Assembly (NCBI GenBank): GCA_037176845.1
Contig: JAYKXP010000108.1
Coordinates: 62,001-126,000, forward strand
Length of the DNA stretch: 64,000 bases
DNA from: Paramarasmius palmivorus
Lineage: Eukaryota > Basidiomycota > Agaricomycetes > Agaricales > Marasmiaceae
Direction of reading: 5' to 3'
Part shown: positions 34,636-46,011 of the stretch, piece by piece
Numbering within the stretch: position 1 is the stretch's first letter
Layout: each line of letters begins with the position of its first letter
Position numbers and translations under genes: made by a program
The notes under the pieces: model-generated
Databases searched by the model: none
Told to the model about the DNA's origin: nothing
What the model saw: the letters and a program-made list of their open reading frames with translations, nothing else

Positions 34636-35997
34636 CTAGGCTATTCTCGAATACCCGGGGGATTGGCACATCCGAAGGCGACGGAACGACTCTGGCGTTT
34701 CATCGAAAGCGAAATTGTCCGTCCTATAGGCACCATCAGATGCTCCGTCTGTATCCGACTGAGATGGAATCGCAACGGCCTTCGACCGAGAGGCACCGAA
34801 ATAGGAATAAGGATCAGGGGTAGCTAGTTCGTCCTCTTCGTCATCACTACCGTAGAACGATATCTCCTGCATATCAGCTGGATCCAAATCATCTTCATCC
34901 TGTCCATCGTCCGTTGAATCCGAAGGCTGCCTTTGTTCCTTTCCTCTCTCCTTCAAAGGTGACTGTTGTCCAGGAATGGGCGTGACTGGGCGCGAAAGCG
35001 GGGCCTCAAGCTCTTCGTCGATATCACGAATGACAAACCCGTCTAGGTCACCGCTGATAACAGCGTGTGTAAGAGCTTCTTCCTCGTCCATGTCGGCCGC
35101 CCCACGATGATCAGAGGCGAAAGGATCTTCGATGGTACCACTAGAGAACCTGCTTCTCACTGCAATGCCAAACGAGCTACTAGCACGCGAAGGAGACGAC
35201 GAAATGTCCTCTACATCCACAGCTCGATACCAGCCGTCTTCGTCTCGGACTGCTGTAGCGTGCCTGACATTTCTCTGGGGATCCGAAAAGTCGATATGGG
35301 CGAAGGAGACGGTCCTCTTGAGAGAGCGTGGTAGGGTTGTTGTAGAATAGTGGTTTTCATTTGGGAGAGAACTTGTGGAGGTCGAAGTTCGAAGAGTGGC
35401 GTTGCGTGATGAGTTGGTGACGTCTCGACAAGCAGCTTCTCTAGCTTCTTCGCTGAGGCCACTCTGACGACGCGAGATCCGGGAGGAGTGTGTCTTTGGT
35501 TCTTGAAGCTCGGGTGGGGGACGGCCGATTCCGCTGACCGACAAGTCAGAGCTTGGGCAGGATCAAGTGCGGGGAAGGTTGTCTTTGGAGACGCGTGCAA
35601 ATTGGTTGAAGGATGCGGATTACAATGGGAAATTGGCTTCTTTCAGTCGTTCGGGTGTCCAATGCAAACCGTCAAGGTCGTAGGATTCAAAACCGACGCC
35701 TTCAAAGGTCTTCCTTAGGATTGCGTCGATGCTCTGCAAATGCGGACGGGGCATTAGTATGATACGAGGTGTGAATTGAATTGGAGAAGGATGAAAGAAA
35801 AGTGTCTGTTATAAAGAGAATTAATGAATGTGGCATGAGGCACTCACCCCACGCTGCAAAGAAGCCACCTGCTTAGCCTCTTCCAAGCCTTGTAGCCTCT
35901 CCCGTTCCGCTTGCAGGTGTTTCGTCAACTCAGCCTTGCTCTTCACAACATTCGATGGGTGACTGGCAGAGCCTTTCCCGACTGGCACAGAAGACAT
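34636..35997 (-). CDS. Acidic, serine-rich protein of unknown function
   Basis: Three exons (35848-35997, 35624-35733, 34636-35551) join in phase to 391 residues. The start MSSVPVGKGSASHPSN is followed by a short helical stretch (KAELTKHLQAERERLQGLEE), then SIDAILRKTFEGVGFESYDLDGLHWTPERL, and a long low-complexity part rich in Ser, Asp, Glu and Pro with repeated acidic runs (DMDEEEALTH, DDGQDEDDLDP, GSDDEEDELATPDPYSYFG). No known domain is recognisable and no membrane segment is present. The composition suggests a disordered, possibly phosphorylated regulator or adaptor. The frame is intact, and the promoter region is shared with the next gene to the right only at a distance of 580 bases. Confidence 0.75.
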
Positions 35998-36582
35998 GGT
36001 ATTCGAGGAGAAGATGAGTCCTTCAGAAAGGTCAGAGAACAAGAAATGAATATTTTTCAAAACACGAACTGGGCAGAGGTCCATTTGTACGTGGCTCTTA
36101 GCCAGGGTCAAGTAAGGCCACAGTATATGCCACACAGATCAAGTTTGGGAGAACAATAGTCCATGTCGTCGTTGTGGTCAAAGACAGGTCGATGGTCCGT
36201 GCACCGATCACACGAGTAAACGTTAATCACGAGTTCCTGGGAAGCGGAGATCCTCGGCCGTGTGACTTTGAGTAACCTTTAGAGTTTTTTTTTAACGTGA
36301 TTCCTTCCAAATTCCTTCTCCAGGCTCTCAGGTTCAACGTTCCGTCTCGACCGTCCAATGTTTCAATTCCCTGTCTCTCCGTCATCAACATGGTCTCCCC
36401 TCATCTCGAACGTCTGCTGCCAATCGCGAGAGAGACTTTCTTGCTGTTGAAATCCATCGCTACGTGTAATGTGACGGAATCATTCCAGCTGTCTTTATAT
36501 TAAAGCGGAGCCTGTATCTATCTATGTATCTATCCTAATATTAGCGCAAGGGGCAACATAGTCGACCCTTCCTTGAGCTGTG

Positions 36583-38909
36583 ATGATTTCTTGGATCCCT
36601 GTCGCTCTTTTTCTTCTCACTCTCATTCTTCATCAATTCTTTCGTCGTCGTAGAGATGGGGTTGCTATGTTATCGGGACCATCATACTCTAGCTGGGTTC
36701 ACGGTGCGTTCATTTGACTCTTGTCTACATAGCGGGGACTTCATCTTTCGCACAGGGAACCTGGCCAATTTGGTGTTTTCTAGAAGCTACGGAGATTTTG
36801 AATTCCAGTGGCAGAAGCAGTATGGGCGCGCATATAGAGTTCGAGGATGTGTTGGGGTGCGTCTACGATTCTTTCAGTCTCACTGACTTCTAAGGGGCTT
36901 ATTCCACGCCAGGAAAATCGTCTCATGGTTTCCGACCCCACGAGTTTAAGGAACATTTTCCAGAATCAACAGGTGTTTGTTCCTGTTCCCATGCAACGTA
37001 CAGGTTCGTGGATACTGGGCGGCCCTCACAGTATATTCTATGTCGATGGTGAGAACTTTGTGCTACCATTCGGCGCGCTATTCCCGACCCATTCACTATA
37101 TCTGTTACTTAGAGGAGGACCACAAGCGTATTCGCAATGTTTTCAACACGGCGTTTACGCCATCCCGATTACGAGCACTTGTCCCTTCCATGCAACTCGT
37201 TTGTCAGAAGGCACGTATTTTGCCTTTTTTAGTATGGTTGCATGTTTCTTAACTGCATTTCAACATTCAGGTCGCCGAGCACTGGGAATCACGTCTATCC
37301 GAAAGTTCAGGGGTGATTGATATCTATAAAACTCTTCAGCAAGCCACATTAGAGACTGTCGGCGAATGTGGGTATACTTCCATTGAACGCTAGCACGGTC
37401 CTAGTAATCTGATCTTGTGTTCCAGGTGTCATTGGGTATCATTTCAATGGTATTGGAAATGACGAACATCCAGTCGCTCGCAGTCTTTTCAACATTCTGT
37501 AAGTGATCCCAAAAGCGCACCAGAGGAACGTGCTCAATGGAATTCTCCCTGTAGTTCACTGACAGCATACAAGTCCCGGAGTGATTTAGTTGCGTCAAGG
37601 GTGCTTTCATTACTTCCTGAATCTGTCCGGCGCCATCTCATTCTGAACGCTTCGAACGATGCATCGCGTGCTCTGCAAGTCTTCAAAGGACTCGTAATGC
37701 CGTTCTCGGATGAGCTCCTGCAGAGCAAGGTCAAAAACTCGGAGCTAGGCCTGGAGTCTAACGATCTGCTAAGCGTCGTAGGTACGCCACATCTTCTCAG
37801 AACTCACGGCAGGTTTAGCTAACGATGACATTCTTTGAAAAGTGTCGGAGAATCAGAAACTACACGCTCCTGCGAGGCTTATTGACCCTGAGATATCGTG
37901 TCAAATCTCTGCAATCATGATCGCAGGCCAAGATACGGCTGTAGGCCCCTTTTATTCTCGCCGTTCATGATCATGTCCCGTAATACTGACTCCGTGTCAG
38001 GGTAACACGCTCGCTTGGGCCTTTTACGAACTCGCTCGTTCGCCCGTATGGCAAGACCAAGTTCGACAGGAAATCATCGACTACCGTTCACGTGCAGGTG
38101 AACTCACATACGCGGAGCTGGAAGCCATGCCATGTCTCAATGCGCATCTCAAGGTAAGTATGTGCAAATCCATTTTTGACTGCAGCACTTACTATTCCAC
38201 AGGAAACCTTACGATATTATCCCGGTGTACCATTTGACGAGCGTATCGCCGCTGTTGATACAGTCTTGCCTCTTTCGCAACCGGCTATGAACAAAGACGG
38301 AAAACAGGTCTCAGAGATTGTGGTTTTGAAGGGACAGATGATTCTGTGTGGTTTGGCGTCGTATAACAGGTAATGATGGCTGTCATCCAGCGCCACAGTT
38401 ACCTAAGTTTTTGCTTCAGGATCGAAGAAATTTGGGGAAGCGACGCGGATAAATTCGATCCTTCACGCTGGCTGAAGGATGGCTCAGCCACGAAGGTGAA
38501 ATCGGCTGGTTTGGGACCATACGCCAACCTGTAAGCGTTCCTTGAATGCATGCCGAAAGGTATTCACGGTACTCGTGTAGATCTACGTTCTTCGGTGGAC
38601 CCCACGCATGTATTGGGTATGTTCCCACTTTGCTCCGTGATTATGATCCGCAACTAACACTTAAACTTGATGCTAGATGGCGTTTGGCGTAGGCCTTTTC
38701 CCTTTCCTGAACCATGGCTGCGTACTGATCATCTTCCTTATCACAGCCTCCTCGAAATCCAAGTAATAATCGCCGAGCTCCTGCTCAAGTTCCGTTTTGA
38801 GCTTGAAGAAGGCATCGAAATTCGTCCCATTGTTCGTAACACTCTTTTACCAGCAACAGGGAAAGATGATCGTCCGGAAGTTCCGCTGAGGTTGACCTTG
38901 ATTGAATGA
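36583..38909 (+). CDS. Cytochrome P450 monooxygenase (second of three)
   Basis: The ATG at 36583 gives an N-terminal anchor (WIPVALFLLTLILHQFF). The usual parts follow: SYGDFEFQWQKQYGRAYRV, EDHKRIRNVFNTAFT, the I-helix IMIAGQDTA, the K-helix KETLRYYP, TVLPLSQPAMNKDGK and EEIWGSDADKFDPSRWL. The heme loop is TFFGGPHACIG (near 38590) with WRLA after an intron, then LLEIQVIIAELLLKF. The stop is at 38907. All joins I tested keep the frame; one intron near 37208 uses a GC donor (AAG|GCACGT). It is paralogous to the P450 at 28.2 kb on the opposite strand, 6 kb away, and to the third at 52.7 kb. An AT-rich TTTATATTAAA at 36494 is a possible TATA element. Substrate unknown. Confidence 0.92.
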
Positions 38910-39002
38910 TGGTGCCATTACTAAGAACAGTGGTACATACCCAGTAGCCCAACAAGTACAATACTACATTCAAACTAAATACTACACTAATTCTATCATG
39001 AT

Positions 39003-40281
39003 TTACCTCGACCCTATACTGAATGCTGAATGAACTATGTGCGAGGGATATACATCAAAAGGGAGAACCAGCCCAATATCCCGATCTAACAATCCAGCCT
39101 TGACCTGCCCGTTCAACCACATTGGCACCGTCAACATGAGCCATGTCAATGTCCAGGTGTAGCCCAACCACCGGTGAGCTTTCAGCGACCCAAAAAACGT
39201 GCTTTCGATGGCGATTCCCAAAGGCTGTACCATGAAGAACCAAAAGCTTCCTCGTTTCCAAAACTCGAACGCGGAAGGCGAATGGGGATGTGTACGAGTA
39301 ATCGAGTATTCGCCTGTGGAATGGATGACGCCTGACAGGAAGAAAGCGATGCTCACTTGAACGAGAGCAGAGGCTTTGGTGTTCCGAGGTAGGCGAAGGA
39401 TACGGTGTGTTATGAAGGAAGCGTTTGACGAAAGGAACTACGAAAAAGATGCTTGTCAGACAAGTCAATAGAGCTCGAGAAGGAAAGACACGTACTCTGC
39501 GCATAATCTGGTGCCATGTCATCCTACAGAACCATCAGCAATAGACAACACTGGAAAGTGCAAGGGGAACGTACCCCCAGAAACGCCGTAGACACCATGC
39601 ATCATCAATGCTCCCAAATAATGGCCTCCAGACACCTTTAAACCCCAACAAAGCCATCCCTAATTCGTAGGCTGTCAAAGCCAGGCTCGCTGGTAGGAAT
39701 ACACAAAGAGCGGCAGAGATACACGACGCAATGTACCATCCTAATCCATAGGAATGTATACCCTTGCTTCCGAGCTGGTTCGCAGGGTTCGATTTAACGA
39801 GGATATCGTTGGCGGAGAGTAGGAGGACGAGGATGAGAACACGATGGAGAATCTCGCGGTGTTCTCTCGGTTGAGGTTTGGGGAGTAACTTCGTTGGTTC
39901 ATGTGTCCAGCCTGTTCCACGATAATTCGACGTCAACTCCAAAACCCATCCAATCCTTTCGTATAGCGCCCGTTCCTCCCACCGCTTCACATCCCCTATC
40001 CGACGAAGTTCCTGGTGTACGTTTGGCGTAACGATGAGAAAGTCGGAAGCTGTGAGCCACTCGGACACCAGCCAGTGCCCCAAGGTCCAATCTATGTGAA
40101 GGAATCTCTTTTCAAGGGGTGTTGAACGGGTAATAGCGTAGGCGATGATGTAGGTGACGACACTGAAGCTGAGTCGACGTGTCCATAGGCTGGTTTCTGG
40201 TACGAGAACAAGAACAAGGATGATACGAGCGAGAACTATGTAGGGAATCCCAGACTTTAAAAACTGCCTGAGTAAAGTCAT
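39003..40281 (-). CDS. Wax-synthase-like membrane acyltransferase
   Basis: Three exons (39575-40281, 39496-39523, 39003-39437) give 389 residues without a break. The central part has the signature of the wax synthase / MBOAT_2 group: PLFGSIDDAWCLRRFWG-MTWHQIMR, with the His of WHQ as the likely catalytic residue, followed by FLSSNASF, HRILRLPR and IAFFLSGVIHSTGE. Several membrane helices flank it (VLILVLLLSANDIL, ISAALCVFLPASLAL, WTLTWLMLTVPMWL). Proteins of this group move acyl groups onto alcohols; fungal members acetylate terpenoids and meroterpenoids. The convergent P450 ends 94 bases away, at 38909, and may work on the same substrate (inference). The middle exon of 28 bases is unusually small but is needed for the motif. 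Confidence 0.88.
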
Positions 40282-40289
40282 GGCGTATT

Positions 40290-41630
40290 TTAAATGGTTT
40301 GGAGTGAGGGTATAACTTTTGAACTTTTGAATTACCTGCTGTGGACCGTTACCGATCAGCGCAGGGTCCCGTACTACATGTATACAGGCAGAACAGTACT
40401 ACATGCTACGGATACCTACACACCACCCCGATACGACATGAACCGGCACACTCTCTCAAAAGGCTACGGACTCCCCTTATTCATCCGATATACACCACCT
40501 TGTGCGCTTTTCGTCCGTCTGTAGCCATAGATCATGCACCAGAACATCCCTCCCGCGAATGAATGTGTAGATACGAACTTTATAGTCAAGAAACGCACTT
40601 GAACCCATTAAGAGTACCATGCTTCAATGTGATCATCTTCATCAGGGATCTGACATCCCTCGAGCCCCTTCAGCCCCGTCTAGTACCCCAGGACTCCTCT
40701 GTAGCCTCAATGCTGGTAGGCATTGGAGCGTCCGAAGTTGGTGTATTCACTTTGAATCAAGACTACCTCCAGGGAGTTCTGTCCAAATCTCCATCTTCCG
40801 ACAGCGGTGGAGCTCTGCCTAGGGGCACATCGTCTGCTCGACATCTGCCCCATCGCTGATGATAGTAGCTGAATAGGGGTACAACGCCGACGTTGACGCG
40901 TAAGGCATGTAAGGTACCGTGTTGTCGTCAATGCCCAACCAGATCCTAACACATGTGCATGACGGGCGATAGAGACACCGGTGCCGACTTCGAGTGCGAA
41001 TAGAGATGACTCTGGAGCCAAGGTTCATGTCGCTGTTCATCAGGAATGACCCCTTTAAGCTTCGCCTCCTTCCCACCCTGCGGCACACCCTGCCAGTACT
41101 ACATGCTAGCGGGAAGACCTCTGGCTCACAACTCACGTCGCCGAGTATTGTATCATCAGCGAGAAAGCAGGAACTGGTCGTAAACCTCGCGGCAATGACT
41201 GGTTTTGAATAGGGGTGAATCCGAGATGGTGGTGGTGTGTGATGTCAACTGAGAAATGATGAACATCCCGTTTAACCGAGTTAGAATGAGACACATACTG
41301 GTCATGTTTTGGCCACGTCTCGTGGCTGGGTTTTACGAATCCTGATGGAAACAGGAAGAGGAAGAATGGTAACCTTCGACAGATGGGCATCGTAGTTGCC
41401 TTTTAATCTCGGTGAAATGGGCGTCCTATGCAGAAACATTATCTTATCTATATATACTTGTCACGTTGATTGCCAGAATAGGAAATCTCAACGGTCTAGG
41501 CCCTTTTTGTTCGCTTCGATGATGATGCGCATCAGCCTCCATCAGCCAGGTACTTGCTAATAGTGAGAATCATCAAGTCGAGGATGATATATTATGGTCT
41601 ATGTATATGAACGTCCATCATGAATAGTGC
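40290..41630. other. Intergenic interval with a possible gene relic
   Basis: No complete gene is visible. A minus-strand frame at 40707-41021 begins with FALEVGTGVSIARHAHVLG, which looks like the AdoMet-binding start of a methyltransferase, but nothing after it supports the family. The 15-mer CAGTACTACATGCTA occurs at about 40393 and 41096, flanking this segment as a short direct repeat. Confidence 0.4.
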
Positions 41631-41635
41631 TCAGC

Positions 41636-42602
41636 TCAACAGAGACCCATCGCAAGTCCATTCAACCGCAGAAACGTGTCGATCTCCCAATTCTTGTCAG
41701 GCCCATCTTTGTGAATATGCGTGGGATACGGAAGGAACTCCATGATCTTCAGCTGATGATCAACGTCGGAGATCATGAGTGGCATGTAGCCCTTTCCCAA
41801 CGCGTCTTTTACGCGTTCAGCGGTAGGTCCGCCCATGGCAACGATATCCCTCGACATAAGCATTGCATCATGGAAACGCACGCGTTTGTCATCATCTGCA
41901 TGTTGGTCGTCAACCTCCACATCAAAACAAGCAATGTGAGTGGCAAATTTGGAATGGACAGGTCCTTTCCAGAGCTCTAAGGCGTGAAATGCCTAGGACA
42001 ATATCAGCAACGCGACAAAAGGAATTAAAATATACATACAGCATATTCAATGACATTGGAGTTACGCTTGAACCACGCGACAAGCACGTTGTCGTCGTAG
42101 TACACCTCTCCTTTGGCTAACTTGGCTGCCTTTTCCGCCGCCTGACGAGCTGAGATAGTTGCGTTCCATTTGCACTGAGCTTTGTGAGTTGGCCAATCGG
42201 CGCTGTGAACCTTATTTCTTAGTTAGTTTAAGTATAATTATGTATCTCACTCACACTTGACATTCTCGACTAGAAAAATACCATTGAGTGGTGTGACGAG
42301 GCACACATATGGCACGCACCTGCAGTAGCCCGTTTGACGGCATTTCGAGCAGAGCTGAAGTGGTTTTTCTACCAATGACACCTTTGTGCAACTCTGGCCA
42401 CCACATTTCGGCGCGATCCCTCCAATATCAGGGATAGCCTTCTGAACTTCTTGCCAAGTTGTGTGATGTTCCCCTTTGGAATGTTTGACGGTGATAACAG
42501 ATTCCTAGTGGAAATGGGGTCAACATAAAGATTAACAAAATATGCAGGGCCTCTTACAGACGATAGAGAGACGTCAAAGTCGAAGTCGAACCAAACTGCC
42601 AT
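41636..42602 (-). CDS. MYND-type zinc-finger protein
   Basis: Five exons (42558-42602, 42320-42504, 42255-42269, 42040-42202, 41636-41992) join in phase to 254 residues. The start is MAVWFDFDFDVSLSSES. The MYND finger spans roughly residues 48-95: CGGQSC, LQLCSKCRQTGYCSREC and DWPTHKAQCKWN, giving the full Cys/His set across three introns, one flanking a 15-base exon. The rest (EYAAFHALELW, TAERVKDALGKGYMPLMI, DKNWEIDTFLRLN) has no recognised domain. MYND fingers bind proline-rich peptides; many Agaricomycete genes combine one with an unknown C-terminus. The gene is probably a protein-interaction factor of the cytosol or nucleus. Confidence 0.85.
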
Positions 42603-42649
42603 AGCTACTCTCCACGTTGTGGTCCTGAAGAAAGAAAGAGACAACGCCA

Positions 42650-44150
42650 AGCGCCCGCGTTTTCGGCTTTCGGCGTTACCTAGGGCCAGGGTTAGGCACG
42701 TGGTCGTGTCGGCCTGTTGATTCCGATCGGAATCCGAACCAACAAAACGCAGGACCCCTTCTCCTTACTACCACCATCGTCTCTTTCCCTGGACCTTGAT
42801 ACTCATGATGCACGACATGAAATTACCACTGGAATCAGGTTGATTGGAAGTAGAATGATCATGGGTCATGGCAAAGGGTCTGGGTAAGGTCATTGTTTTC
42901 TCATGTCGTCTTCTCTCGATTCATATTCTCCCCGCGTAACAGATATCAGAGGGATGGCTTTTAATATGCAAGAAGTTTGCTGGATCCGAGTTCAGGATGC
43001 TGTTTGTGCTGAAGAGAACAGCGTTTCCGAACCTGCAACATGCCAAGGTTGTGATGTGAGATATGCCTTCTTTCGATGTTCTATTGGCGAACTAATGCCC
43101 AAATACTTACAGTGACTCTTCTCACACGCTTGTTCCGCCGAACCTAGAAAACTTTAGGGGACATCCCACGAATACGAGAAGGATCGATATCGCCACAAAT
43201 CTGTTCACAAACTTGCACAACCGAGCTGGGCCGAAATTAGTGTGGGTTGATTTCTCGAAGCAGGAACCTAGTTTTCGATGACGGTCTATATCGTTTCAAG
43301 TGAGCTTCTTTGCAATCGAGAAGGGACAAGGCATTGACAGATAGCTAGCCTCACCTTGAGCGAGATAGCTGTATTATAAGCCTACCGTTGCGGATTATGA
43401 AGGGAACGAACCCATAGATTATGACAGTGGACACAGGGTGAGCTCCGATCCACTGTATGCCTCCTCTCACTAACTCTTCTGTGAAGCAGAAGCAAGTTTG
43501 CGATAACGAAAATCAACGAGTAGGGTGGTTCGTATGGATAGGAGCGTGGCAGGCGTTGTGTATGTGTGATTTGTGAGTCTGGATCTTTACCCCACTCAGC
43601 TTCGATGGCTAACGCAGATTACCTTCACCTCTGCAGTAACGATGACTCGACCATGACCGCCCTTCATATAACCTGCCGACACAGTGTGGCTCGACGACAT
43701 CAAGCATTGGCTATTCCTCTTCCGGAACTCAATGAATCCTCTCTCGTCCTTCTCGGTGAGCGTTTACCAAAGCCCAGGTTCATAACTTAATTCTGATGCG
43801 CACGCTCGCTCAGCTGACCTGGACCCACATGCACCACTCAAACTCCTCCTCGGGAGATACAGACCGTTAGTGCTGTAGTCCGCTCGGTATATGAGCGGGG
43901 CTCTCAGAGGGAAAGTGGACTGGGTGTACCGCTCGACACTTGCACATTCACGAGGGCTAGGGTATGGCCGAGGCCTGTCCAGGGGGTCTTCACCCGACCT
44001 TCAGGGTTCCGGAACGAAATGCGTCATGGGACAACGTCACGCCACCGCTCCACTTTCTCTGCCGACGCGAAAGAATAAATACCGGTTCCAGAGCGACAAC
44101 TTGTCTACTTACCTTTTACCCACTTTTTCCCCTTGACTTCCTTTTCCCTC
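42650..44150. other. Interval with unassigned short frames
   Basis: A frame at 42903-43115 carries several Cys residues (PATCQGCDVRYAFFRC), which could be part of a degenerate zinc-binding protein. It stops soon, and the continuation to 43500 is interrupted in all frames. Nothing else is supported. Confidence 0.35.
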
Positions 44151-44153
44151 GAC

Positions 44154-44689
44154 ATGATGAAGACCGAGTCCTCTCTCTCCCAGAAGGCTTTGGGAAAGAA
44201 GCCTGCTACTGAACGAACTGCTCTTAGTGTCGGTATGTCGTTCTTGATCCTCTGACCAGACCGATGGAACTGATATCGGATCTTCTTTAGCTACCACAAA
44301 CGCTAGAGCTACGCGTCTGAGTATTGACGAGGAAACAAAGAATTATCCATCTGAGGGCGACTGTGAGTTATCGCCTTCCTCTTCCGGTCCTTCACTACTC
44401 ACCTCCGTGAACAGCCACCGCCTCTGGAGGTTACGGTTCTGCGAGTAACGTGTGGTCTGACAAGGCCCAGCGTGGCAACGAAACCTACCTTAGCAGCGTT
44501 CAGGAACGTTACACCCCGGTCTCCAGCGCCCTCAATTCACCATGGAACTCCTATCCTGGTACTCCGAGGATCTCGAGGCCAGCTACGCCTGTGTTTGAGG
44601 ATACTCCTACGAAGTCTGGTTTAAGGAAAGAGGTCAGAGATGCTCAGGCTGGTGGAGCAGTCGACAGCAGTCTCACAGTTGGAGCGTGA
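44154..44689 (+). CDS. Small Ser/Thr-rich protein of unknown function
   Basis: Three exons (44154-44232, 44291-44362, 44415-44689) with canonical introns give 141 residues. The start is a double ATG (MMKTESSLSQKALGKK). The protein is hydrophilic, rich in Ser, Thr, Pro and Gly, with RATRLSIDEETKN, ERYTPVSSALNSPWNSYPG and TPRISRPATPVFEDTP; TP and SP sites recur, so phosphorylation by proline-directed kinases is conceivable. It has no domain, signal peptide or membrane segment that I recognise. The clean phase of all joins and the pyrimidine-rich leader before the ATG support a real gene. Confidence 0.7.
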
Positions 44690-44699
44690 GAGGATCATC

Positions 44700-46005
44700 T
44701 AAATCAACCCGATAAGGTATGACCGGTTGTCTTCCCTGGCCTCGGTTGAACCCAGTGCTCACATTCGTGTCCAGACCCCCGGACCATCAAGCTGATAACA
44801 CTGTATTTCTATCTCGATGCATCAGTGATAAGATTCACGTATCATTGCCTCGCTGCACTCCCACACTCAAATCTTGTACACTACCATAGGAAGGAAAATT
44901 CATTGTTTATCCCTAATCCACCACTGCGCTTCCTCCTCACACGCAGTTCCGGTTCTCTATCCTCCGACATTGTGCGCCCTCCGTCGACGACGGAAAATCG
45001 TGTCTTATGGGCGTTGAGTTCTGAAAACACTGCCTAACTGGCGGCATATATTTTTTGGCGCGTCAATGCTGTTGAAGTCGGTGCCGTCGTTGGGCGCTAT
45101 GTCGGCATGCGTTCATTATGAGGCTCTTCTGGCATAGCCGTACTGTGGTCGTGCTGCTGCCTGCTGGTGAATCGCGTTATCCTGCACGCTACCTGTAGGT
45201 CGCCGAGCGGTATATTTTGAGAAGACCGATAGGTGCGGTCCTCAGTTGACTAATGTAGATTGTATTTGGGATTGATTGTCTCCCCAGTAACTGCAGGTGG
45301 GGCACCTGCGTGTCCGTAGCAACACTTCAATAGCTTTCGCTCGACGATCTCCACTCTATGACCTATGATTTGCGAAGATATTTCACCTCCATCGGTTGAT
45401 AACAACAACCGAGAATCGCCTATGGGCACTGTCGAATCGCTTCTGTCTTTTCCGCGTGAAGAACATAGAGATCCTTTGTTGGGCATATTCACTTGCCATT
45501 TATGTTCAGGCCAGATTGTTCTGTTGCACTGGGATGTCCGTCGTCTTCGCGGTTTGGTGGAGTTCGACTAGATACCCCACGGGTGCCTCATGGACGGCAA
45601 TCAAACTAGCGTCCCCATGTCATTTCATCGGCGCTAGTCTGAACACCGCGATGCGAATCTTTATTCGTGGTTCTCTTCTGCATCCTACCAGGATATCAGA
45701 CCCTATTGGATCCTAGGTTCGCTAGAGGGGTCTCATCTTCAGTCAGGTGGTAACAGAAAACGTAGAAGAACAGCCCACGAGTCTTCAGTGGTCACCGGCA
45801 GGTAGACTCGAAGATCAACAGGACTCGTGGCAAACACGATCGAGTCTTACGATCGCTAGTCCCACAGCGCAAGCTATGCCGGCGCTCATAACTTGCCAGA
45901 TCTCCGAGCACTTCGACCCGTTGAAAGCAAAAGAATGTCTGTATAAAAACCTGTGTCGCTCCAGAAGCTCCCCTCGCTTTTCAGCAACCCCATTCTCGCC
46001 TCCCA
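44700..46005. other. Intergenic interval
   Basis: Short frames only, on both strands, without coherent splicing. A pyrimidine-rich stretch before 46012 is consistent with a promoter for the gene that follows. Confidence 0.45.
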
Positions 46006-46011
46006 TCCGCC

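Noticed and set aside
36513..36535. Short TATC-type microsatellite before the second P450
   Set aside because: Only a few imperfect units; common background in promoter regions.
40707..41021. Possible methyltransferase fragment (LEVGTGVS motif)
   Set aside because: Only one short motif fits; no further family features on either side.
42903..43115. Cys-containing frame, considered as a transposase-associated zinc cluster
   Set aside because: Too short, and the expected continuation is interrupted in all frames.
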